Position numbers and translations under genes: made by a program. This document shows positions 1 to 5,694 of a stretch of DNA of 6,320 nucleotides, piece by piece (position 1 is the first letter of the stretch; the number at the start of each line of letters is the position of its first letter). The notes under the pieces were generated by a model. The model was given only the letters and a program-made list of their open reading frames with translations, was not told the origin of the DNA and made no database searches. Source of the DNA: Acidimicrobiales bacterium. Its GTDB lineage: Bacteria > Actinomycetota > Acidimicrobiia > Acidimicrobiales > UBA8190. Where the stretch lies: the NCBI GenBank assembly GCA_030042575.1, contig JASHZK010000328.1, positions 1-6,320 of the forward strand, in the 5' to 3' direction.

Positions 1-1
1 G

Positions 2-718
2 CGAGCGGTGAAGGACGTCGACGAGATCCAGGTTCTGCGTCTCGCCGCCCAGGCGGCCGATCGGGTTGCCCGCCAGCTGCAGACCGGCGACATCTCCCTG
101 GTGGGACGCACCGAGAGCGAGGTGTCGCAGGAGATCTCGGCCAGGCTCATGGCCGAGGGTCATCACCGGGTGAACTTCGCCATCGTGGGAAGTGGGCCCA
201 ACGGGGCCAGTCCTCACCACGAGGCGGCGGAGCGGCTCATCGGGCCAGGAGAGGTGGTGGTGTGCGACTTCGGTGGCGAGCTGGTGGCACCGGGCGAACA
301 GGTGGGGTACTGCTCGGACATCACCCGCACCGTGGTCACCGGCGAGCCCGATGAAGAGGTCCGTCACTGTTACGCCGTGCTCCAGGCCGCCCAGGCCGCC
401 GGCGTGGCCGCCGCCTGCGCCGGGGTGGCGGCCGAGGAGGTCGACGCCGCGGCCCGCATGGTCATCACCGCCGCCGGGCACGGCCCGCACTTCATCCATC
501 GCACCGGCCACGGGATCGGCATCGAGGAGCACGAAGACCCCTACGTGGTCGCCGGCAACCGCACACCCCTGATCAAGGGTCACGCCTTCTCGGTCGAACC
601 GGGCATCTACCTTCCCGGTCGATTCGGCATGCGACTGGAGGACATCGTTGTGGTAGGCGACGACGGTCCGGAGCCGCTCAACCGAGCCGACCACGCTCTG
701 GTGTCGGTCGAGGCTTGA
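2..718 (+). CDS. M24B family Xaa-Pro aminopeptidase/dipeptidase, 5'-truncated by window edge
   Basis: This is the C-terminal catalytic 'pita-bread' domain of a cytosolic metallopeptidase that releases residues next to proline. Counting from the GTG at position 8, all five M24 metal ligands are visible: Asp87 (CDFGG), Asp104 (YCSDITRT), His168 in HRTGHGIG, Glu197 (VEPGIY) and Glu211 (RLEDIVVV). About 238 codons are present, against roughly 350-400 in full-length M24B enzymes, so the N-terminal creatinase-like domain lies to the left of the window. The frame is open from base 2 (Arg-Ala-Val-Lys-Asp), and the text around position 8 matches the usual 'R-x-x-K-D-x-D-E-I' inter-domain stretch. The GTG at 8 is therefore probably an internal Val and not a start. 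The next gene follows after 21 bp on the same strand, so co-transcription is likely. Family assignment is firm. Whether it acts as an aminopeptidase (PepP-like) or a dipeptidase (PepQ-like) cannot be told from this half. Confidence 0.93.
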   Translation, partial: RAVKDVDEIQVLRLAAQAADRVARQLQTGDISLVGRTESEVSQEISARLMAEGHHRVNFAIVGSGPNGASPHHEAAERLIGPGEVVVCDFGGELVAPGEQVGYCSDITRTVVTGEPDEEVRHCYAVLQAAQAAGVAAACAGVAAEEVDAAARMVITAAGHGPHFIHRTGHGIGIEEHEDPYVVAGNRTPLIKGHAFSVEPGIYLPGRFGMRLEDIVVVGDDGPEPLNRADHALVSVEA

Positions 719-739
719 GGGCCGGGACTTTCGAGCGGC

Positions 740-1471
740 ATGGACCTCGGTGTCGGAGATCGGGTGGCGCTCGTCACCGCCGCGTCGGCCGGCCTCGGTC
801 GGGCCGTGGCCCAGGCCCTGGGGGCCGAAGGGGCCGCTGTGGTGATCAGCAGCCGAGGCCGGGCGCCACTGGAGCAGACTGCCGAACAGCTCCGCCAGCA
901 AGGGGTCGAAGTCCTGGCCGTCGCCGCCGACGTCACCGAGGCGCGTACCCCCGAGCGGCTGGTGTCCGCCGCCCTCGACCGCTTCGGTCGCCTGGACATC
1001 GTGGTGGCCAACGCCGGCGGTCCGCCCCCCGGGCGCTCCCTGGAGGTGGACGACGATGCGGTCAGGGCGGCCGTTGAAGCCAACCTCCTCACCTCGGTCC
1101 GTCTGGTGCGATCGGCCCTGCCCCACATGCGGGCCGCACGCTGGGGTCGGATCTGCTGCGTCACCTCCTACTCGGTCGTCCGGCCCGTCCCCGCCCTGGC
1201 CCTGTCGAACCTGGCCCGGACGGGCCTGTGGGCGTGGGCCCGCACCGCTGCCGCCGACCTGGCCGCCGAGAGTTCCGGCATCACCCTCAACCTGGTCTGT
1301 CCAGGCCCACATGCCACCCAGCGAATGATCGATCTGGGCGGGTCGGCCGCGATGCCCATGGGGGACCCGGCCGACTTCGGCCGGGTGGTGGCCTTCTTGT
1401 GCTCGGAGCCGGCGTCGTTCATCAATGGCGCCGCCATCGTGGTGGACGGCGCCCAGAGCAACCCGCACTGA
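740..1471 (+). CDS. SDR family oxidoreductase, BKR-like subgroup with non-canonical active site
   Basis: This 243-residue single-domain Rossmann protein has the normal length of a classical SDR (about 250 aa). The dinucleotide-binding loop is TAASAGLG (residues 13-20), where the first Gly of TGxxxGxG is Ala. Other visible landmarks are Ala-Asp-Val at 63-65 (adenine-ring contact), NAGG at 91-94, Asn115 in helix alpha-4, the active-site Ser143 region, PGP at 188-190, and the C-terminal 'ING..I.VDGA' (228-238). The YxxxK motif is missing: Ser156 and Arg160 (S-N-L-A-R) occupy the places of Tyr and Lys, 13 and 17 residues after Ser143. This resembles the described 'BKR-like' SDR subgroup that lacks a perfect cofactor motif and catalytic tetrad and is often labelled 3-oxoacyl-ACP reductase. 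Substrate and even redox activity are unknown. The ATG at 740 puts the Rossmann strand at the usual distance from the N-terminus; its ribosome-binding site is weak. It probably shares a transcript with the upstream peptidase. Confidence 0.9.
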   Translation: MDLGVGDRVALVTAASAGLGRAVAQALGAEGAAVVISSRGRAPLEQTAEQLRQQGVEVLAVAADVTEARTPERLVSAALDRFGRLDIVVANAGGPPPGRSLEVDDDAVRAAVEANLLTSVRLVRSALPHMRAARWGRICCVTSYSVVRPVPALALSNLARTGLWAWARTAAADLAAESSGITLNLVCPGPHATQRMIDLGGSAAMPMGDPADFGRVVAFLCSEPASFINGAAIVVDGAQSNPH

Positions 1472-1486
1472 GCGCTCTTGGCCAGT

Positions 1487-1503
1487 CGGCCGGGGTTCGG
1501 CCG
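1487..1503. terminator. Possible bidirectional hairpin between convergent genes
   Basis: Two CGGCCG copies (1487-1492 and 1498-1503) flank a 5-base GGGTT loop and can pair as a 6-bp all-GC stem. The hairpin fills most of the 39-bp gap between the stop of the plus-strand SDR gene (1471) and the stop of minus-strand metH (1511), where a shared terminator would be expected. Neither strand has a T-run after the stem, so it is not a classical intrinsic terminator. U-less hairpins have been proposed as terminators in actinobacteria, and Rho may act here instead. Confidence 0.4.
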
Positions 1504-1510
1504 TCCGGGA

Positions 1511-4500
1511 TCAGGCCACGAAGTACTTGGCCTGGGGGTGGTGACAGACGAGGGCCAAAGTGGACTGCTCGGGGTGCAGTTGGAACCCCTCGCTGACCTC
1601 GACCCCGATGCGTGAGCCCACGAGCAGCTCCACCACCTTGGCGTTGTCCTCCAGGTCGGGACAGGCGGGGTAGCCCCATGAGTAGCGGCCTCCCCGGTAT
1701 TGCTGGCGGAACAGCCCGATGAGTGTGGGCCCGTCCTCGTCGGCGAACCCCCATTCCTCCCTGATGCGACGGTGCCAGTACTCGGCCAGTGCCTCGGCCA
1801 TCTCGACCCCGAGCCCGTGCAGGTGCAGGTATTCGATGTAGCGGTCCTCGGCGAACAAACTGGCTGTCTCCGTCGACACCGCCGGGCCCACCGTGACCAG
1901 GTGGAAGGCGGCGTAGTCGGGCTGCCCGGTCTCCACGCCCCGGAAGAAGTCGGCGATGCACAGCCAGGGCGCTTTGCGTTGACGGGGGAAACGGAACCGT
2001 GTGATCTCGGCCTGGCGGCGCTCGTCCTCCCAGATGACCAGATCGTCGCCCTCGGCGTTGGCCGCGTAGTACCCCCACGCCACCTGTGGGACGAGCAGGT
2101 CCTTGGCCTTGGCCTTGTCGAGCTCGGAGCGCAGTACCACGCTGACGCGTTCTTTGAACTCCTCGTCGGTCTCCCCCTTCTCGGGGCGATATCCCCATTG
2201 GTTGCGGAAGAGCGCGGTCTTGTTGAGATAGGCGGCGATGTCGTCGAGGGGGATGCCCTTGGCCACACGGCTGCCCAGGAACGGGGGCGCGAACACCGAG
2301 TTGTCCGTCGCCACCTCGGGAGAGCGGGCCGGCACGGGTTGGTGCTCGGCTTGGGCGGCCAGCTGGCTGCGTCTCGGGGGCAGCTCCCGTCCGCCGGGCT
2401 CCCGGCCGAAGGCGGGGTCCTCTTCGCCCGAGCGCTTGAGCTCCATCAAACGGTCCATGGTGCGAAGGCCCTCGAAGGCGTCCTTGCCGTAGAAGAGACG
2501 GCCTCGATAGACGTCTCGCAGATCGCGCTCGACATAGGTTCGGGTCAGGGCTGCCCCTCCGAGCAGGACCGGGATGTGGGCCAGGCCCCGTTCGTTGAGC
2601 TCCTCCAGGTTCTCCCGCATGATGAGCGTCGACTTCACCAGCAAGCCGCTCATGCCGATGGCGTCCGCCTCGTGGTCGTCGGCCGCCTTGAGCATCTCCC
2701 CGATGCCCACCTTGATGCCCAGGTTGACCACCTCGTAGCCGTTGTTGGTGAGGATGATGTCGACCAGGTTCTTGCCGATGTCGTGGACGTCGCCCTTCAC
2801 CGTGGCCAAGACGACCGTGCCCTTGCCACCTTGGTCGGTCTTCTCCATCATGGGCTCCAGGTAGGCGACGGCCGCCTTCATGGTCTCGGCCGATTGCAGG
2901 ACGAAGGGCAGTTGCATCTCCCCCGAGGCGAACAGGTCACCGACCGTCTTCATGCCCACCAACAACACGTCGTTCACCACGCCCAAGGGGGAGTGGCCGG
3001 CCGACAGTGCCTCTTCCAGTTCCGGTTCCAGACCGTTTCGATCGCCGTCCACGATACGGTGCTGAAGCCGCTGTTCGACGGGCCATCCCGATCGGTCCTC
3101 TCGTTCCACCGCGCCCGAGGACACCCCTTCGAACAGGGCCAAGAGCTCGGCCAGCGGGTCGTAGCCCTCGGCTCGGCGGTCGTAGATCAGATCCAGGCAC
3201 ACTTCTCGAGCTCGCTCGTCGATCTTGGACAGCGGGATGATGCGGGCGGCATGGACGATGGCGGCGTCGAGGCCCGCTTCCACGCACTCGTGGAGGAACA
3301 TCGAGTTGAGCACGTGGCGGGCGGCGGGGGAGAGGCCGAAGGAGACGTTGGACAGGCCCACGATGGTGGAAACGCCGGGAAGGGCCTCTTTGATCAGCCG
3401 GATCCCCTCGATGGTCTCGATGCCGTCTCTCCTGCTCTCCTCCATACCGGTGGAGAGCGGCAGCACCAAGGGATCGAACACGAGATCCGACGGTTCGAGG
3501 TGGTAACGACCGGTGGCCAGGTCGAAGATGGCCTGAGCGGCCCGCAGCTTCCATTCGGCGGTGCGGGCCTGGCCCTCGGTGTCGATGCACGTGCAGACCA
3601 CGGCGGAGCCGTACTCGCGGGCCAAGGTGAGGAAACGGTCGAGGCGCCCTGCGAGCTCGTCACCCTCCTCCAGGTTGACCGAGTTGAGGATGCAGCGGCC
3701 GCCGAGGCGCTGGAGGGCCGCTTCCACCACCGGAGCCTCGGTCGAGTCGATCATGAGGGGGACGCTGGCCTGGGTGGCGAAACGGCTGGCCACCTCGGTC
3801 ATGTCGGCCACCCCGTCGGCCCCGGTGTAGTCGACGCACACGTCGAGGACGTGGGCCCCTTCTTTGACCTGCTCCTTGGCCATGAGCACAGTGGTGTCCC
3901 AGTCGCCTTGGAGCATGGCCTCACGGAAGCGCTTCGACCCGTTGGCATTGGTGCGCTCTCCCACGACCAGGAACGAGGTTTCCTGGTGGAGGCTGACCGG
4001 GGTGTAGATCGACGACAGGCCGGGATCGTCGACGACGTGGCGAACGGCAGGATCGAGATCCCGGCACCGCTCGACGACGGCCCGGAGATGGGCCGGGGTG
4101 GTCCCGCAGCAGCCTCCGATGACGGTCACGCCGAGCTCCGACACGAATCGGGCGAGATGGTCGGCCAGCTCGCCCGGCGTCAAGTCGTAGTGCATGGCCC
4201 CGTCCACCACCGACGGCAGTCCAGCGTTTGGCTGTGCCGACACCGGTAAGCGGGCGTGCTGGCACAGATGGCGCAGGGCCTCTCCCATCTCCGCCGGTCC
4301 CGTGGCGCAGTTGAGCCCGATCACGTCGGGCCGTAACGCCTGCAGGGCCAGCAGGGCGGCTCCGATCTCGGTGCCGGGCAGCATGCGTCCGGTCAGCTCG
4401 ATGGTCACCTGGACCTGCAGGGGGACACGCCGTGCCGCCGACACCATCGCCCGCTTGCAGCCGTTGATGGCAGCCTTGGCCTGCAGCAGGTCGTACACCG

Positions 4501-4975
4501 TCTCCACCAACAGGAGGTCGACCCCGCCGGCCAGTAGGGCGGCGGCCTGCTCCTGGTAGGCGTGACGCAGGTCGGGATAGGCGATCTGGCCGAGGGTGGG
4601 GAACTTCGTGCCCGGGCCCAGGTTCCCGGCGACGTAGCGGCGATGTCCAGGGCTGGAGGCGGCGTCTGCCGCTTCTCGGGCCAGTCGGGCGGCGGCCAGG
4701 TTGATCTCCTCCACCCTGTCGGCCAGCCCGTACTCGGCCAGCACCACCCGGAAGGCGCCGAAGGCGTTCGTCTCCACGACGTCCACCCCGGCGTCGAGGA
4801 AGGAGCGGTGAACGTCGCTGACCACGTCGGGGCGGGTGAGACAGAGAACCTCGTTGCACCCCTCCAGGGCCGGGCCCCCGAAGTCGTCCGGTCCGAGATC
4901 GGCCGACTGGAGGCTGGTGCCCATGGCCCCGTCGAAGACGACCACGCCTGTGCGGGCCCGCTGGAGGTAGGCCAT
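1511..4975 (-). CDS. metH: Cobalamin-dependent methionine synthase (5-methyltetrahydrofolate-homocysteine methyltransferase)
   Basis: Cytosolic MetH moves the methyl group of 5-methyltetrahydrofolate through cobalamin to homocysteine, the last step of methionine synthesis. All four modules are present. Counting from the ATG at 4975 (1154 aa): homocysteine domain, about 5-305, opening with VFDGAMGTSLQ and carrying the zinc cysteines Cys223 (LNCATGP) and Cys289-Cys290 (GGCCGTTP); pterin domain, about 330-595 (VGERTNANGSKRF, LNSVNLEEG, GLSNVSFGL); B12 cap, about 625-715; B12 Rossmann domain, about 718-845, with DVHDIG and axial His731; then a charged linker and the AdoMet-binding reactivation domain, about 895-1154 (GYPACPD). 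The protein is slightly shorter than E. coli MetH (1227 aa), ending at K-Y-F-V-A without the long C-terminal tail. The frame extends upstream to a GTG at 5050, with another ATG at 4996, but the ATG at 4975 has a GAGGAGG ribosome-binding site and matches usual homologue N-termini. It runs divergently from the adenosyltransferase gene. The flavodoxin-type reducing partner is not in the window. Confidence 0.97.
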   Translation of the reverse strand: MAYLQRARTGVVVFDGAMGTSLQSADLGPDDFGGPALEGCNEVLCLTRPDVVSDVHRSFLDAGVDVVETNAFGAFRVVLAEYGLADRVEEINLAAARLAREAADAASSPGHRRYVAGNLGPGTKFPTLGQIAYPDLRHAYQEQAAALLAGGVDLLLVETVYDLLQAKAAINGCKRAMVSAARRVPLQVQVTIELTGRMLPGTEIGAALLALQALRPDVIGLNCATGPAEMGEALRHLCQHARLPVSAQPNAGLPSVVDGAMHYDLTPGELADHLARFVSELGVTVIGGCCGTTPAHLRAVVERCRDLDPAVRHVVDDPGLSSIYTPVSLHQETSFLVVGERTNANGSKRFREAMLQGDWDTTVLMAKEQVKEGAHVLDVCVDYTGADGVADMTEVASRFATQASVPLMIDSTEAPVVEAALQRLGGRCILNSVNLEEGDELAGRLDRFLTLAREYGSAVVCTCIDTEGQARTAEWKLRAAQAIFDLATGRYHLEPSDLVFDPLVLPLSTGMEESRRDGIETIEGIRLIKEALPGVSTIVGLSNVSFGLSPAARHVLNSMFLHECVEAGLDAAIVHAARIIPLSKIDERAREVCLDLIYDRRAEGYDPLAELLALFEGVSSGAVEREDRSGWPVEQRLQHRIVDGDRNGLEPELEEALSAGHSPLGVVNDVLLVGMKTVGDLFASGEMQLPFVLQSAETMKAAVAYLEPMMEKTDQGGKGTVVLATVKGDVHDIGKNLVDIILTNNGYEVVNLGIKVGIGEMLKAADDHEADAIGMSGLLVKSTLIMRENLEELNERGLAHIPVLLGGAALTRTYVERDLRDVYRGRLFYGKDAFEGLRTMDRLMELKRSGEEDPAFGREPGGRELPPRRSQLAAQAEHQPVPARSPEVATDNSVFAPPFLGSRVAKGIPLDDIAAYLNKTALFRNQWGYRPEKGETDEEFKERVSVVLRSELDKAKAKDLLVPQVAWGYYAANAEGDDLVIWEDERRQAEITRFRFPRQRKAPWLCIADFFRGVETGQPDYAAFHLVTVGPAVSTETASLFAEDRYIEYLHLHGLGVEMAEALAEYWHRRIREEWGFADEDGPTLIGLFRQQYRGGRYSWGYPACPDLEDNAKVVELLVGSRIGVEVSEGFQLHPEQSTLALVCHHPQAKYFVA

Positions 4976-4980
4976 GCCCC

Positions 4981-4987
4981 CCTCCTC
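4981..4987 (-). promoter_or_regulatory. Strong Shine-Dalgarno site deciding the metH start
   Basis: On the minus strand GAGGAGG lies five bases before the ATG at 4973-4975. It is the best ribosome-binding site near the metH N-terminus. It favours this ATG over the in-frame GTG at 5050 and ATG at 4996, neither of which has a comparable purine tract ahead of it. Confidence 0.7.
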
Positions 4988-5050
4988 GAGCGGCATGGCA
5001 TCGTGGGCCAAGACAACGCCCGGTGCCTGGTCGACGTGGTTCTCGGGCAC

Positions 5051-5070
5051 GGCCGTCTCAGTCTACGGCC
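5051..5070. repeat. Inverted repeat GGCCGT-N8-ACGGCC, candidate operator on the metH side
   Basis: GGCCGT at 5051-5056 and its exact reverse complement ACGGCC at 5065-5070 flank an 8-base centre. The 20-bp dyad has the spacing of a site for a dimeric regulator. It contains a candidate metH -10 element (5060-5065). It lies 75-95 bases upstream of the preferred metH ATG. Short GC-rich dyads arise by chance in such genomes, so function is not shown. Confidence 0.4.
5060..5065 (-). promoter_or_regulatory. Candidate -10 element for metH (TAGACT)
   Basis: Read on the minus strand this is TAGACT, which fits the actinobacterial TANNNT pattern and matches TATAAT at four of six positions. It would start transcription near 5053 and give a leader of about 78 bases before the ATG at 4975. 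No convincing -35 hexamer is seen upstream of it. Confidence 0.25.
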
Positions 5071-5102
5071 CTGCTCAGCGACTTCTTTCCTTCCGCGGAC
5101 GA

Positions 5103-5117
5103 CGAGCCGACGGCTCG
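5103..5117. repeat. Perfect inverted repeat CGAGCCG-A-CGGCTCG
   Basis: Seven-base arms at 5103-5109 and 5111-5117 are exact reverse complements around a single A. The dyad ends 25 bases before the adenosyltransferase ATG at 5143. It overlaps the expected -35 area of the candidate promoter at 5139-5144, so a protein bound here could control that gene. With a 1-nt centre it suits a DNA-level palindrome better than an RNA hairpin. Confidence 0.4.
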
Positions 5118-5138
5118 GGACGGTCGTGGAGCCACCTA

Positions 5139-5144
5139 TAGCAT
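5139..5144 (+). promoter_or_regulatory. Candidate -10 element for the adenosyltransferase operon (TAGCAT)
   Basis: TAGCAT fits the TANNNT pattern and sits in the one AT-rich patch of this stretch (CTATAGCAT). A start 7-8 bases downstream would fall at or next to the second ATG of the gene (5152), which would give a leaderless mRNA starting there. The hexamer 17-18 bases upstream is a poor -35 match. The overlapping frame TATAGC (5137-5142) is an alternative. Confidence 0.3.
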
Positions 5145-5694
5145 GCAGCCGATGCCCAGGATCTACACCCGCAGGGGCGACGACGGCACCACCGGCCTTC
5201 TCCATGGCGGCCGGGTGACCAAGGACGCCCCCGCCATCGAGGCCAACGGCGCCGTCGACGAGGCCCAGGCGGTGCTGGGGCTGGCTCGGGCCGAGGCGGA
5301 TCGCGGCTCGGAGATCGACGGCATCCTGGTCGGCTTGGAGCGTGACCTCTGGGTCTTGATGGCCGAGGTCGCCACCTCGCCGGACAAACGGGGCAAGCTG
5401 GAAGCGGGGCGAACCTCGGTGACAGCCGAGATGGTGCGCGCTCTGGAGTCCCGTATCGACGATCTGGCCCGTCGCACGTCTGTGCCCGCCCAGTTCGTGG
5501 TACCCGGGCAGAACCGGCTCTCGGCCGCCTTGGACGTGGCTCGAACCGTGGTTCGGCGGGCCGAACGGCTGGTGGTGACCGCTTCTCCCTCACCGGACTC
5601 ACTGGTTGGCCCCTACCTGAATCGTCTCTCCGACCTGCTGTGGACGATGGCTCGTTGGCAGGAGGAAGACCACCTGACGGCCCGGGGCGCATGA
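5143..5694 (+). CDS. pduO: PduO-type corrinoid (cob(I)alamin/cob(I)yrinate) adenosyltransferase
   Basis: The enzyme transfers the 5'-deoxyadenosyl group of ATP to reduced cob(I)alamin or a precursor, making adenosylcobalamin; the family works as a cytosolic trimer of helical bundles. The 183 residues match the family length (about 180-200). The N-terminal ATP loop is TRRGDDGTTGLL (9-20). Next come E-A-N-G-A-V-D-E with Asp39 (33-40), F-V-V-P-G (118-122), the ARTVVRRAER helix (133-142) and YLNRLSDLLWTMAR (158-171). Phe118 and Arg134 keep the 16-residue spacing of Phe112 and Arg128 of Lactobacillus reuteri PduO, which act in cobalamin binding and catalysis. The frame is open upstream to 5023, but homology begins at MPRIYTRRGDDG. 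The start is the ATG at 5143, with GGAG 11 bases upstream, or the ATG at 5152 if the mRNA is leaderless. It is divergent from metH and overlaps the downstream aminopeptidase start by 4 nt. CobA-type enzymes are unrelated, so the type assignment is safe; the exact corrinoid substrate is not. Confidence 0.95.
   Translation: MQPMPRIYTRRGDDGTTGLLHGGRVTKDAPAIEANGAVDEAQAVLGLARAEADRGSEIDGILVGLERDLWVLMAEVATSPDKRGKLEAGRTSVTAEMVRALESRIDDLARRTSVPAQFVVPGQNRLSAALDVARTVVRRAERLVVTASPSPDSLVGPYLNRLSDLLWTMARWQEEDHLTARGA

Larger units (their letters stand above)
4976..5142. promoter_or_regulatory. Divergent control region between metH and the adenosyltransferase gene
   Basis: This 167-bp non-coding stretch must hold the promoters of both divergent B12-related genes (92 bp if metH really begins at the GTG at 5050). 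It contains the metH ribosome-binding site, two perfect short inverted repeats (5051-5070 and 5103-5117), and candidate -10 hexamers facing each way. I looked for a cobalamin riboswitch B12 box (GCCACTG-like) on both strands and found none. The closest text, GCCACCTA at 5131-5138, lacks the rest of the box and the surrounding fold. That the region contains promoters follows from gene layout; the individual elements are inference. Confidence 0.6.

Noticed and set aside
8..10. GTG at position 8 as the true start of the Xaa-Pro peptidase.
   Set aside because: The frame is open to the window edge and the residues around it match the middle of M24B proteins, so the gene almost surely begins outside the window.
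607..2268. Several long minus-strand frames opposite the peptidase and SDR genes and in other frames of metH.
   Set aside because: The translations are Arg/Pro/Ser-rich and low in complexity, typical shadows of GC-rich coding DNA, and they overlap well-supported genes.
1700..4249. An 849-codon open frame on the plus strand, antisense to metH.
   Set aside because: It is codon-aligned with metH, so antisense stops would need TTA, CTA or TCA in metH, which are rare in GC-rich genes. The translation has no recognisable domain, while the metH frame is fully explained by four known domains.
4976..5142. A cobalamin riboswitch or other structured leader for metH or the adenosyltransferase.
   Set aside because: There is no B12 box on either strand and the region is short for the roughly 200-nt fold. 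Only short alternative 5-bp stems (for example 5018-5022 with 5044-5048) are seen in the metH leader, no more than chance would give.
5023..5142. An N-terminal extension of the adenosyltransferase from the GTG or ATG-like codon at 5023.
   Set aside because: These 40 codons have no homology-like features, would overlap the metH leader and both inverted repeats, and make the protein longer than the family norm.
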